A stretch of DNA of 64,000 nt from Chamaecyparis obtusa (taxonomy: Eukaryota; Streptophyta; Pinopsida; Cupressales; Cupressaceae): positions 131,501-195,500 of the forward strand of contig BSBK01003563.1 of NCBI GenBank assembly GCA_027943335.1, written 5' to 3'. A program made the position numbers and the translations under genes. This document shows, piece after piece, positions 1 to 11,623 of this stretch; positions within the stretch are counted from its first letter, which is position 1, and each line of letters opens with the position of its first letter. The notes beneath the pieces are model-generated. The model did no database searches. It was given only the letters and a program-made list of their open reading frames with translations, and had not been told where the DNA came from.

Positions 1-458
1 TGTTTGATCCCATGTTTTGATGCTTGTCTCAAACCAATCAGTAGGGCTTCATATTCTACAACATTGTTCGTGCAAGAAAATAGGAGAGTGAAAGAAAACT
101 TAAAAGTCTTACCACTTGGGGATATTAATAACACTCCTACTCTAGCACCCTCCATAGAATTTGCTCCATCAAAATATAATGTCCATAAGACATTACCCTC
201 TGCCATGTTACTCTCATCATCAGCCAAAAGGATAGGCCTGACCTTCTCCTACATCTCATTCCTTTGGACTTGGAATGAGCCAATGTCAGTGTCAACAAAA
301 CAATTCATGTTATCCTTTTCATTTTCCTCAATCATATGTAGGGTCCTGGCTTCCCTTGACACCTTCACACTCTCTCCTCCAATGTCAAAAGTGGCAAAGG
401 ACAAGTCACATTGAATACTTCCTCCCATGGAGGCACTCCACTTTCTAGATAACAACAT
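1..458 (-). pseudogene. Element A: protease tail and extra (archaeal-type) RNase H domain
   Basis: Positions 249-458 read as the C-terminal tail of the protease segment, starting MLLSRKWSASMGGS. After one stop near 247 the frame continues at 1-240 with LYFDGANSMEGA, then SPSGKTFKF, then NNVVEYEALLIGL. The FDG aspartate and the EYEAL glutamate are the first two acidic residues of an RNase H fold. This resembles the second RNase H known from Tat-lineage plant gypsy elements rather than the one fused to RT. It directly follows the protease with no RT between them, unlike element J in this window. The third catalytic aspartate would lie beyond position 1. Confidence 0.75.
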
Positions 459-503
459 TCCCTATTGAGGAGGAATGTCAACTACAAGAACACTCATAGT
501 CAA

Positions 504-1319
504 CTATTTGTTAGGAAATGCAGCTAATTTATAAGGCAAAGCCTTGATGGTACCAATAACTGGCACTTCTCTTGAGTCCATAGCTTGGCATCTTCTATGA
601 GGTGTATCAGCCTTTATTCCTAATGATTTCATGATCTCTGTAGGCATGATAGTGTTTGATGCTCCAGAATCAATCATGCAGTTCTTCAATATTTTACCAC
701 CAATCACAAGGGACAAAAAGAAAGGATCAACTATCCCTACTGCATTGTTTACAATATTTGTATCGAAGAAGATTTGAGGGATCTTAGAAATAATTTCTTC
801 ACTCTTACTATCAGGTGTTTTTTCCAAGGAAACCACATGTTTGTCATTTCTACTCACTTCTTGGACTCCTACAAAAGAAATACCATTTACCCAATTTAAG
901 GCCTTGACCTTGTGTTCTTCTATTCTCATCATTTCCAACAGTGGAACCTTGATAGTGATCTGTGAAAGCAATTTGGACATATCAATTGGAACATACTTTT
1001 GGTTGTTCATGTCTTCTTCAAAGACAGTGACAACCCTATCCTTTGTTAGATTAGACTTGTTCTTGAGAGAAGATTCTTCTCCATTTTGAGAAACAGGGAC
1101 CACAACATCTAATGTTTTTGCTTTATTCCCAGGTGCTGCAGCAGGCATATTTTTCCTTTTTACCTTCACTTGGTTAGTATCATCAGCACCCTTGCCCTTT
1201 TCTCCATGCTGTTGTGCACTATTTTCTATCCTCTTGATGAACATACTACCTGGCTTACCAGTTGCATTTCCAATTATCATATTCCTCAAGTTATAATTAC
1301 TTCTAGCTTGAGTAACCAT
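504..1319 (-). pseudogene. Element A: retropepsin (aspartic protease) region of gag-pol
   Basis: This 271-codon open stretch contains the retropepsin motif CMIDSGASNTIM, with the catalytic D-S-G triad at about 660-671. It is followed by the hydrophobic strand VIGTIKALPYK. The N-terminal ~180 residues are a polar linker without recognised domain. The enzyme would process the Gag-Pol precursor inside the virus-like particle. After the stop at 504 the protein clearly continues in 249-458, so the ORF end is a nonsense break and not a natural terminus. Confidence 0.75.
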
Positions 1320-1360
1320 GTCTGCAGTGATTTGAGCAATTTCTTTACCTGAGGGTCTTT

Positions 1361-3356
1361 TTAAAGAAAATTGCTCCTCACCCTCACTGTATCACATCCA
1401 ACATCATCAAACTCTTCTTCTTCATCATTAGAGTTAGCTTCATCCCACACATGTGAAGAAGTCATACCACATCCTTCCTTATCATACTGCTCCTCACCTT
1501 CTTGATTATTAGGTAAATTCAAAGCAATGATACAATGCTCTAGACTATGAGGAGATTGACAAACAACACACCATGGAACTTCATCAGCTAAATTCACTGA
1601 ATTTCTCTATAAAGGATCAGGGATCCTTCCATCAAGACTTTCTTTCTTGGTTGGGAAAATGGGCTTTCCATCTTTCCACTAAGTGTTGTAAGGGTAATTT
1701 TGCATTCTTGGCTATCTACTGAAATTGTTTGGAGCTGACCTCTCCATAGTCACAACTCTATTGTTTCCCTTTTCTCCAAGCTTTAAACCTTCCAAAGCCT
1801 TTAAAATTTATTTTAGATTGTTATCCTCTTTGGGTTTAGAGTCAACAGACCTTCCCATTTCTTTCTTACTCTGCATTTGAGGCCTGCAATAATCTTTTAT
1901 TCCTATCTTTTCTGATATTCTTCTATTGCTCTCTATGTTGATGGCCAATTTGTAAGCTTCCCCAAGATTTCTAAGGTTCTTTTCCCTTAAGAGGTAACCC
2001 ATTTTTGCATCAAAGGCATTCAAGTATGTCACAAGACATACCCTATCATCTAGTTTGATAACCTCCAAGAGTCTATGCATACCATTTTAGAATCTTATAT
2101 TAAATTCAAGGACCTCTTCATTTTGATTCTTCTTTATGTTATTGAATTCATTCTGGATAAAACCCTCATTAGTCTTATCACCATAATGTTCCTTGAAAAA
2201 GTTTTTAAATTCATTCCATGACCCTATACTAGCATGGGGTAACCCTCTAAACCAATCCTTAGCATCCTCAATTAGGGATTGTACAAATAGCTTCATTATA
2301 ACATCATCAGGATCTACATTATAATCATCTATTACATCTATGAAATTTTTTAGACGTTCTTCACATGTGATGACATTATTTCTAGTAAATTTAGGAAGCT
2401 TCTTTCTAATTTCATCAGGGATTATATTAGGATAACTAGCAATACCAAAGAAAACAAGTTGTTTGTACCTTTCATGAATAGGGGCTCCATGCAGTGGATC
2501 CATTCCTTGAGATGTAGATGTCCTTGTGTTTGAACCATTAGGAACTCTAGCGGCACCTGGTACACCATTTTCTTGAGCTGCATTATTACCATGAATTCTA
2601 CCTTGTCCCAAAAAGGAAGCAGCAAGGTCCTAAAGCATGCCTGAGAAAATCTATCTTCTTTCTGATTTCTACAGTAGAAGCCTCCAACTCTACTTTCTCC
2701 AGTTCTTTATCCAATATTTCTTTCTTCCTTCTAGCTATCTCCAAATCTGAATCTAGTCTCAATCCTAGATCTGATGTCCCATCCACAATAATTTGTTCAC
2801 TGATTTGAATCCCAACAGCCTTTTGTTTTCCTTTATCTCTTGGTCTGGTTTCTTGACATATTTTTTGAACAATAAGCTGTTCATCTACTCTTTCAGGCTC
2901 TAGGAAAGAATTAATTTCCTCCAAATCTAGTAACTGCCTCTTTAGCTAATCAACCCTTATCATGGCTTGTCTTACTTTATCTTTTTTATCCTTATCTCTC
3001 TCCTACCTAATGGAAAGCTATTCTTGAACTCTTATTTCTAGTTCATAGACCTCCTCAAAGATCTCTTCTGATTCAAGGAGTGTGGTCTCTGACTCATCAT
3101 CTCCCACTTGAAACTCTTCCTCATACTGGTTCAATCCCAAGTCAACAGCCTCTTCATATTCTAAATTATTTTCTTCCTGATTAGGCCTGGCTTGGATTTC
3201 TTGTCTGGTATCTTTCTTGTTTCTCCAAGTATGAGAAACACCTCTTCTCTTCTTTCCTCCCCTTGTCTGACTAGGCCTAGAAGTCCTTAGAATGCCTTCT
3301 TCCATTATATCTTCAAGATGCTTCTTTCTCTGAGACCTGGAACCTCTATGACTCAT
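1361..3356 (-). pseudogene. Element A: gag polyprotein, broken
   Basis: Gag starts at the ATG at 3356 with a basic, Arg/Lys-rich leader (MSHRGSRSQRKK). It passes through acidic and coiled segments (2598-2924, with a stop near 3018). It enters a capsid-type retrotransposon gag domain at 1808-2611, with DAKDWFRGLP and WNEFKNFFKEHYG as the typical core. A nucleocapsid-like knuckle follows at about 1532-1570, reading CVVCQSPHSLEHC, a C-X2-C-X3-H-X4-C variant one residue shorter than the usual spacing. The pieces lie in different frames or are separated by stops near 1600-1800, 2085 and 2600, so no full-length protein is made. Confidence 0.75.
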
Positions 3357-3542
3357 CCTACAAAATAAATACTGACTAGCACTACTTCAGAGATGTTTGA
3401 GCTGCCACCCAAGTGTATTGGGAATATCACAATATAGTTTCTTCACTCTAGAAATACTTAAATGAGTTAGAGAGACAAGGGAGAAGAACAACTCTATTTC
3501 TTCCAATGATGACCTACTAGTTAAGATGAACATGTATAACAT

Positions 3543-3560
3543 TCCCTAGCAGAGTCACCA
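3543..3560 (-). other. Element A: primer-binding site
   Basis: Three bases inside the LTR edge the minus strand reads TGGTGACTCTGCTAGGGAA. The leading TGG pairs with the universal tRNA CCA end, and the GACTCTGCTGGGGA-like core is typical of plant Tat/Ogre-type elements. I cannot name the tRNA with certainty. Its position between LTR and gag fixes the element's orientation. Confidence 0.65.
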
Positions 3561-3563
3561 TCT

Positions 3564-6068
3564 TGTTGGTGTCCAAAATGATGCTTATGCTCTTATGGCT
3601 ACCAGTATACCCTCAGATGGATCTTAAGAATGGTTAGCTCCAAAATTGCTATAAGGTCTTAGGGTAACTGGACCAACTATAGGGACAAGACTACCCTCTT
3701 CTGCTTCTGGCTCTGCAAAACCAAGGTGGGTGCACCTAACCCAGCATAAAATATACTTCACACACCAAGGACAGGGTTCATATAACAGATGACTGGATAG
3801 TAAGAGGGTACTAAATGATAACCACACATTCATTGACTCCTCTTTACTATGGGGTAGGACCTTACATAAATGTAAATGAAAGTAAAAACTAGTATTGATT
3901 TAATGTTTTCTTGCAGAGTGTAAACAATCATGCAACACATGTAACAGCATAAGGGATACTAGCTTATGATCAGTGCCTTATCCATTGGGCATTATACCTA
4001 AAGCAGACATGAAATACAAGAACAACTACTAGATTCATCTAAGAAACCAAGCCATAAACATAGTCAAACATCTCTTACACTGCTTGCAGATATCCTTCCT
4101 GATTGAACCAAATAAATCTATGCTTCACTTAGAGGCTTTTAACCTAATCCTAGATCAAGGCTGAGAGACAAAACACATACACTAGTAACCTAATGCAATG
4201 AGTTAGAAAACTCAAAATTCATCAAGAACAACTGAAGGAGAGATCCAAGAATGAGAAACTATATTAAGTATGTGGGTTCAAATCCTTGTATTACAAACTA
4301 ATTTAGTGATACCATAGACAATATGCAAAAGATACATAAGTTTTCTTCCTAGTATTGATACAGAAGCAAAAATGTTACCACCTAGACTGAGGATACACAC
4401 TTGGCTTTTCAGCTTCCTGTGTCAAGAATTTCCAGCTAGCCCCTCAAAAATGATTACAAAATTCCCTTAATACCAGGGTTACAATGCAAGCACGATCATT
4501 TCAAAATCAAAATTTCAAAATCACCTAACCCCACCGAGAAATAAACATAGACATGACAGGGTTCAAGCCATAGCAATTGACAATCCACTCTGCCCACTCC
4601 AGCCGCTCAAAAATTGAATTTTGGTACCTCCTGCCATAGAAAACACTCAGTAAGATCAAACAGTCACATGCACTTCGTGGGCTTTAAGTTCCCAAACCGT
4701 TGGCCCCTAGTTGTGTAGCTGTGTAGTCACCAACCTCACCGCCATAGGAAATGGGCTCCAATTTTATGCTTGGTCGCATGATCTCATAACCCAAAAATAG
4801 GTTATACGAACATGCAACAACATGCTGTCCACTTGCCTTCTACATAACCACCGATGCCAAACCATTGCCACAAAAGGGCATGTTGCATGTTTGCAAGCCG
4901 AAAAAATAGCTCACGTGAACATGCAACAAGCTGCAAACATGCAACCTGCCAACTATTAAATCACCATCGAGATACCCTAGCCTAGCCCATGTTCAAACCT
5001 TATCAACCTTCCAACTCAGACCAACTAGAAACCACCATAACACACCTACCAACAAGACCACCAAGCAAATACAAATGGGCCCCAACACACGTGGCACCCT
5101 ATCGCATGATCACATAGCCCAGAAATGGGTTATGCGAACATGCAACGGCCCATGAACCATAATAGCCACTACAACCACCACCGCATGGAGATGATAGAAA
5201 ACATCAGTCGCATGATTGCATAGCCTTCCAAAAGGCTATGTGAACATGTGACTAACCACCAGCAAACTACCACCACTACCTACCATGGACATTTGTCATT
5301 CGGTCGCATGATCGCATAGCCAAAAATTGGGCTATGCGATCATGCGACAGCCAACCCAAAGCTACCACATCATCACCTCTGGGACCACAGAACTACCTTA
5401 CCTTTTAGAGGATCAGATGGTTGTCGCAAAAGTGTATAGCCTTGACAAATCCTTCACACTTTAATGACAACCATTGATGCTCTGACATGTTAGGACCCTC
5501 TAACCAATCCAGAAACCAAGTCCCACCACACATCGCACTTGTGCACTAAGGAAAAGTAGACCGCCAAGTAGCTGAATAGAACTAGGATCTACACGGATAA
5601 GTGGCAAGTGGTCGCATGGTCGCATGTTAGAAAATTTTGACATGTGGCCATGCGATAACCAATCACATTGCAACTTTGAAGACCCGGGCCCACCATCTAG
5701 TCAGACTTGTGCAGTTAGAGAAAACACCATCAATCAGGACAGAAGTGCGGGGTCAAAAACCCAGAGGGTTTTCACATAGATTGAAAACACACATGAGTAA
5801 CAACAGACCGAAAGGTAATAGGGAAGCCGAAAACAACATGGGTTTTTGAAAACACTACAAGTTTTTTACACTATGGCATAATTTTTAAAAATGTTTCCCA
5901 TGGACCTTAGGACTTGAAAAAAATTTTGGGCTTTGCGAATTAGGAAATGCAGTTTGGACTGAAGCAAGGCGACAACAATAAAGAGCACAAGGTAGGACAC
6001 TTGACAAACACTTGCAGGGGAGAGGCCAACTTCACGAGATTTTGCAATGACTAGAAAATGGACTAACA
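3564..6068 (-). repeat. Element A: 5' LTR (2505 bp)
   Basis: On the minus strand the LTR begins TGTTAGTCCATTTTC and ends GGACACCAACA, giving TG...CA termini next to the primer site. Its full length aligns, though divergently, with the solo LTR at 44588-47513: a GGCCTC-CCTGCAA block near the start, a GCCCAATGGATAAGGCACTG block near the end, and the same terminal ACACCAACA. That alignment separates its true start (6068) from the 30 bases of copia C LTR beyond it. The middle carries a set of hairpins annotated separately. Stretches such as 3840-4650 show nothing else. Confidence 0.8.
4765..5670. repeat. Array of related ~50-bp hairpins inside the LTR of element A
   Basis: At least five imperfect hairpins recur here, at about 4768, 5104, 5206, 5302 and 5612. 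The clearest, at about 5302, has left arm GTCGCATGATCGCATAGCC, a loop of roughly ten bases, and an exact complementary right arm GGCTATGCGATCATGCGAC. Related half-arms (GCATGTTGCATG, GAACATGCAAC) fill the gaps. Corresponding hairpins occur in the other orientation in the solo LTR at 45370-46080. Function unknown. Confidence 0.75.
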
Positions 6069-6098
6069 ACTACCAACATCCAAAATTCATTCCTAACA
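6069..6098 (-). repeat. Element C: first 30 bp of the 3' LTR
   Basis: The minus strand reads TGTTAGGAATGAATTTTGG and matches the start of the C 5' LTR at its far end (18977 leftwards, TTAGGAATGAATGTTGG). It follows a polypurine tract, GCCAATGGGGGAGAT. The rest of this LTR has been displaced to the left by insertion of element A. Confidence 0.75.
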
Positions 6099-6553
6099 AT
6101 CTCCCCCATTGGCATTGATAGCAACATAGATGAAAAACATCCAATGTTCCAAAAATCCAATACTGCAACACTGCTGCACTGACAAACATTTGAAATCTTC
6201 TTCATCAATAAAATCTTACTTCATTTTCCTATTCTGTTCTCTCCAATAGATGGTACAAATGGTGTTTTTCATGTACACTTCTCCCCCATTGACATCAATG
6301 ATAGAAATTTTATCACTATGTCAACAACAACTCAATGTCAAAAGACACTATTCAGAAAATACATTCACAAGAGTGCTCATGACTCAGCTTAGATACACAT
6401 ACTCCCCCATAGAGGAAGTACCAACATCCAATCCAGAAGAAAGATAGGGCTCATATAGCACTAGATAGATGTAACCAACTACATCATTACTTAAAAGTAG
6501 GCTGGGGCATAACCCCAAGCATACCTCTCAAATACTCAAATGTATCCTTAGGT
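6099..6553 (-). pseudogene. Element C: C-terminal end of copia RNase H, 3' untranslated region and polypurine tract
   Basis: Joining across element B, the minus strand reads IFTKPSPKDTFEYLRGMLG, the usual C-terminus of a copia Pol protein, ending at a TAA at 6490-6492. About 390 bases of untranslated sequence follow. Three GGGGGAG-type purine runs lie at about 6103, 6284 and 6402. The one abutting the LTR at 6099-6112 is the likely polypurine tract for plus-strand priming. Confidence 0.75.
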
Positions 6554-6558
6554 GAAGG
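6554..6558. other. Target-site duplication of element B, left copy (GAAGG)
   Basis: GAAGG precedes the TGTTGG end of the left LTR and recurs exactly at 14115-14119 after the right LTR. Removing element B and one copy restores the copia C reading frame through the FTKP motif. Confidence 0.9.
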
Positions 6559-7701
6559 TGTTGGAAATATTCAAGATTAGCCAAGTTACTGAGAGGGGAG
6601 GGGTGAATCAGTAACTTCAAAACTTTTATATCAATTTTAGATCTTAACCATATTCCAAATAACATTTAGCTCATTGCATGAGAAACTGAAAACATAAAAC
6701 ATTCATAACACTTTGAACACACATATTTGGTGACCCAGAAACCTTCCAAATAGAAAGTAAAACTGGGGTGGGGATGATACCCACAAAAATTCAATACTGC
6801 AGTATAAAGTTTTTTGGTTAAGGCTTACAATGATCACTTATGATGATCTTCCCTATTAGGAGCAATAAGGACTGCTAGGTCCACCTTGTTAGAGGATTTA
6901 CAAACATACAATTAAGTATGCACTCAGTTAAGAGATTTTAGAAAAGACTGTTAAGTCTACCTTGTTAAAGGATTTGGGGGCTGAATCACTTGTTAGGATG
7001 AAACAGTAGATCTCTTACATGAAACTATACTTGTTGATTGAGATTCTTTGATATACTGATCACCTTCTATGATAGATATATCTTTGTTGCTCCTTATACT
7101 ACTGTAGCCCTTTTTGATTCGCTTATCTCTGCCTTTCTTGCATCTTCGCATATGCACATATTATTTTCATTACACACTTCTTGCTTATTCACACCTGGGA
7201 TATGATACAAAACATTGTTTATATATCAATCCAAAGCAATTACAAAATAATTACAAAGTCAGCTCTTAAACAAGCTAACACAAATATTACTGAGTTGGCC
7301 CAAATATAGTTACTCAGTTACTGTAAACTAACTCGATGACTTTATGATACTTGGCATCCATTTTGTTACTTGGCATCGTCATGCTCTTAGTAGAAGTGGA
7401 GGCTCGATCCATACTAACCACTTGGTTGTAGTTTTGAACTTGGTATATATGAGAGACTCGGTAGATATTGTGTCACTCAATAGAAACTAAATTCCCTATT
7501 TACCGTGCTAGCACTCAGTAAACATTGCTCATCTCATCACTCTGAAATGATAACTCGGTAAGCACTGCAAAGCTTAGTCTGCTCAGTAAACACTATTCTT
7601 CTCGATCTACTTGGTAAACACTGTTCTGCTAGATGAGCTCGGTAAGCATGCAGAGTCTGAATAAGTATTGTCACTAATGACAAATATAGTTAATGCCAAC
7701 A
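6559..7701 (-). repeat. Element B: 3' LTR (1143 bp)
   Basis: Plus-strand termini are TGTTGGAAATATTC and TTAATGCCAACA. It is a direct repeat of 12972-14114 with scattered, mostly transitional differences. Positions 7300-7660 are dense in variants of CTCAGTAAACACT and CTCGGTAAGCAC. A TATATAAA box lies on the minus strand at 7218-7225. Confidence 0.9.
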
Positions 7702-8000
7702 ATCTCCCCCTTTGGCATTAGTGACAAAAACACTTATTGCCCAAAACTTATATACAAAACTCATGCTGAATCTATTTTTTATTTTTCAAAATTTGTCTTT
7801 GTCAATCTATTGTATATACATTTTATGACTCCCCATATAGTATACAAATATATCTTATTTCACCTCATACTCATATTTCCTATTTCTCATATATTTTCTC
7901 CCCCTTTCATATCTCTCATATCTTTCCATATATCTCCCCCTATCTTATATATTTTCTCCCCCTTTTTGACAATAATGTCAAAGGTGTATATACAAATATT
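7702..8000 (-). other. Element B: 3' untranslated region with polypurine tract
   Basis: After ORF2 ends at 8001 the minus strand is purine-rich, with several GGGGGAGA runs. The last one, CCAAAGGGGGAGA at about 7703-7716, abuts the 3' LTR and is the probable plus-strand primer. It is nearly identical in context to the tract of copia C (AATGCCAATGGGGGAGAT). Confidence 0.75.
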
Positions 8001-11000
8001 TTACATAGAGATGCCAAAATGTGAGAGAAAATTAGAATGTACCTTGCCAATCAGTGCCAGAGTTCTATCCCAATTCTCTTGTAGAATCTTGCATGTATGG
8101 AGTGCAACTTGGACTTCTGCAGAGAGTTCAATCATGTGATCTACAATTGAAAATTGATTGTCATGGATCAATATTTTTGAGTGTGCAATAGGCTTCTACA
8201 TTGTATCCATGATGGGAAGGATCATGTTCTGAATATCTATTAATGTTGACCTGATCCTTGCATCTTCTCTCAATAGCTCTGATTGCTTATTAGATAGGAA
8301 TCTGACTTTCATATGATGTGCAGAGCTTGAACTAGGTTCAAGTTGCAAATTTTGTGCACTGACCTTCAGATCCTCATCAATCTTATTTATTTTTTCCTTA
8401 ATCTCCTTTGAGAACTCGGCAACATTACATACTTTGACAAAAAAAAGTGTTACCCTAGAATAGGAGGACACAATGTTAGTCAAAACTAAAGATAACCCCA
8501 TCTGATTGATAGCTATTCCCTGAGCAATACACTCAAGTACTTTATTGTCAAACTTCTTCTCAACCTTCTCAAGCAACTTGTCTGATCTAGAAGAATCCTC
8601 ATTGAACTTGTTTACTGTCTCTACCAATTGCAACAAAATGTGTTGAGAGGAATCAACCTCAACACCTATTGCTTCTGTCAAAATATTCTTGGCATCCTCA
8701 ATGATCTTAAATTCCCTATCTCTTTCTTCTTTTAGTTTCTTCTTCTTTTCTTTTTTCTAGAGGAGTTCACCAACTATTTTCTTTTGGTTCGCTGAAAGAT
8801 TTGGAAAATCTAATTGTGGAATCTCTATCTCCTCATCTAAATCTATATCCTCTACTACACTCTTACTCAAGAATCTTGTACTCGGTTGAGCCTTAAGTTC
8901 AACTATCATTGTACTTAATGCCTTTGTAGTAGAAATTATTGTAGACATAGTAGGACTTGTAGTGAAAAATGATAGACTTCCAACTAATGGAATGCTAACT
9001 GGAATACTTGATAAACCCAAAACTAAAGTATTTACAACTGTAGAATCTGAAGTACTTACTGAGGTATCCAAAACTGAAGTACTTGCTGCTGAAAAACTCA
9101 AAACTAAAGAAGGTACTAAAGATGATGTTGGATACTGCAACTCAATGGAAGAAGGAGGTTGAAGCTTGATGGATGAAGTGGTAGCCACTTCTGGCATTGA
9201 TACATTGAGCTGTGCTAGTCATGATTGGACATTTGATCCATCTGTAGGTGTTGTCAGAATCACACTTGAAGCTATCTCTGGGCTAGATGTACCAACTTTT
9301 GCTAGAGAGTGAGGAAGTGAGGCAATTACCTCTGTAGCTATCCAAACTGGATCATCTTCCTTATCATTCTGATTTCCTTCCTCGGTAGCTTCTTCCTCAA
9401 CATTATCTATCTGAACTACTTCTTCTTCTTCTTCTTCATCACTATCATCTTCAATATCTTTTATTATCATAGTTTCAACAATTGGTTTGTGAAGATGATA
9501 GATGTTTTTCCAAGTAGAATTTTCACTCTTCACAACTAACTCTATATCCTTGATCAAAATCAAACAACTATTGAATTTTAGTGTCATCTTGCACTCATTT
9601 TCTATCAATGCCTTATTTATTTCAGCATTTTTCAAACTTGGCATCAACTATCTTAAGGTTTGAGCATATATGTCCTTGATAGTTTTCCTTGCATTGGACC
9701 ATCTCATCTTAACTTTATCTAATAGAAAACCTAGAATTTGAGAAGCCATATCATCAGGTGAGTACTTCCATTTTCCCATTTTCTCAATAACAACATCTTC
9801 AATTTCTTGCTGCTCTACTTCTGATCTAATTTCATATTTGAGAGATTTGAAATTTGAAATTCTAGATCCTTCTCTCAAATCCTTAATCTTTTCTTCAAAT
9901 GAGGGAGGAGGCCTTCTGAGTACTATATCATCTTTACCTTCCTTACCCCTTGATCTTTTCCTTGAGAATACTGCAGTGGCTTGCTCGGGTGTCTTGGTGA
10001 TAGTCACCTTTCCTTTCTTCTTTATAGGCACTTGTTCTTCTTTACTCTCATCCTTATCCTTTTCTTCTACAATATCCTCTCCTTTTCCCTCAGTTAACAT
10101 TAGAGGTGTGCTAGATTGCATCTTGGCCATCCTCTTTCTGCCTTTGTTAACCACCTGTGGGAGCTTTATACTTAGCTCAATTCTTACCTTAGCTTCATCA
10201 TATGTTCCAAAGTATGGAGCCTTTGGATCAAAAGGTTGATTTACTAGGGCTTCAATTATATCCTTTGTCTCATCAATGTTTACATCATAAGGAAGAGGTT
10301 TCACCCATACAATCTTGGGCCTTACTGCCTGAATGTATACTTTATCACAATCAACCATGGAACAAATATCATCTTTATAATCTTCCACCAGCTTTTGTGG
10401 AATCCATAATCTATTATTCATCTTTTCTTTAAAAGATTCAAAATAGTTATCCATTATGCTTACAAAATTATCACCTATTTCTACAATGTACTCATTTATC
10501 TATTAAATAATAGGCACATCCTTTCTCCATTTTACCATGCCTTTTGATGGGAAAAACTTTTGAGCATAGAAAAATAAAAAAACCAACAATGAGCGAAACT
10601 TACATGGATTATTCTTTGAGGTTTGGATGCTCTCCATATTCTTGTTGAATTTCTTCAACAACAAATTTGCTAGGTCAAATAACAGATTATTCTTCACAAT
10701 TTTATAAGCTAGGTCAACTGCTTCACATGGAACACTATTCTATCAACTTGAATTGTATATCTTGTGAGCTATGACATATGTGGCAAATTTTAGTTTTGCA
10801 TCGGTGATACTGTTTATTCTCATACCTCTACCATCCCATTCGGCTAGGGTTTTCTTTTCTAGCTCTACCCGACCTAGGGTTTTTGTAGATTTTTCCTTGG
10901 CAAGCATGGGAAGACCAATGATTTGGTGAATCATCTTCTTTTTTATCTCTACTGATTGCTCTAGCCAAATTTTACCTGCATCTACTCGGCTTAGGATATA

Positions 11001-11333
11001 TCTAATCTATTTTAGCTAGAAACTCTGAGGCAAGTGGGTGATGTGAACTAAACCCTTATCTTCCAAATGTTTATGTTTTGATTTGAGAACACCATCAACA
11101 CATAGTTCATCATGAACAACATCTATCTCTAGGGTTCCAAGCTCTTGAATTGTACACTTAAAATGATTGTGAATGTCATTTACAAGAAGTACCTTTGAAG
11201 GAATTTGTGATTGAGCTCCACTTGGGTCTAGGGTTTCTAGAATCACGGGCACGAGTTTGAAATCCAATGCTTTCCATTCTCCTTGAACTAACATTTTTGA
11301 ACCTTTCTTCACTTTAGTGCTAGATGATGCCAT
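8001..11333 (-). pseudogene. Element B ORF2: ~1,110-codon protein of unknown function
   Basis: One reading frame runs from the ATG at 11333 (MASSSTKVKKGS) to a TAA at 8001-8003. It is broken only by about ten nonsense codons (for example at 11016, 10743, 10503, 9648, 9219, 8757 and 8196) and by no frameshift. Visible parts in order are a globular N-terminal third, a K/E-rich basic segment near 9950-10130 (IKKKGKVTITK, FSRKRSRGK), an acidic run of about eight glutamates near 9430, a Ser/Thr-rich region at 8900-9200, and a helical C-terminus. The segment IPQKLVEDYKDDIC with YIQAVRPKIVW matches IPQPLVEKYKYDIC with YIEAVEPRIEF in element E. The middle faintly recalls 'putative plant transposon protein' families, but I do not assign a function. 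Confidence 0.75.
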
Positions 11334-11623
11334 GGTAGCTCAGTAGAAAATTCTTCAAAAAATTTTTGCTACAAATTTTCTTCGAATCGCTTGATCGCAC
11401 TAGGAAATTTCTTTGCTCAATATGTTGATATTTGCAATGAAGAATGAACTCAATTTCATGCTTTTTGTTAAAATTTTGTCATTAATGCTCTGTAGGAATT
11501 AGGGTATTGAACTAGACAGACTGTCATCCACTATGCATTAACTACTCAGTGAAGATTCTGCAACTCGGTGAACATACAAATTCATACTACTCTGACCTTA
11601 CTCAGTAACCATATGAAATTAGG
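11334..11623 (-). other. Element B: spacer between ORF1 and ORF2
   Basis: About 290 bases separate the end of ORF1 from the ORF2 ATG. I see no ORF. The plus strand contains a few copies of the CTCAGTAACC / CTCGGTGAAC motif that is also abundant in the LTR. The equivalent spacer in element E is 57247-57695. Confidence 0.5.

Larger units (their letters stand above)
1..6068 (-). mobile_element. Element A: Tat-like Ty3/gypsy retrotransposon, 5' part only
   Basis: Reading right to left on the minus strand I see a 2.5-kb LTR, a primer-binding site, gag, a retropepsin and an RNase H domain that runs off the window edge. The RT, integrase and 3' LTR would lie to the left, outside the window. The right end of the LTR falls 30 bases inside the 3' LTR of copia element C, so A inserted after C. 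The reading frame is broken by several stops and at least one frame change in gag, so this copy is dead. Assignment to the Tat group rests on the extra RNase H domain, the long LTR and the style of gag and PR. Confidence 0.8.

Noticed and set aside
4..414. 136-codon plus-strand ORF at the left edge
   Set aside because: Antisense shadow of the element A RNase H region; no domain in this frame.
4765..5670. CRISPR-like spaced repeats
   Set aside because: Units are palindromic hairpins with variable spacing inside a plant LTR; no cas genes and eukaryotic context.
3564..6098. Placing the end of the A LTR at 6098
   Set aside because: The last 30 bases match the copia C LTR and abut a copia polypurine tract; alignment with solo LTR I ends at 6068.
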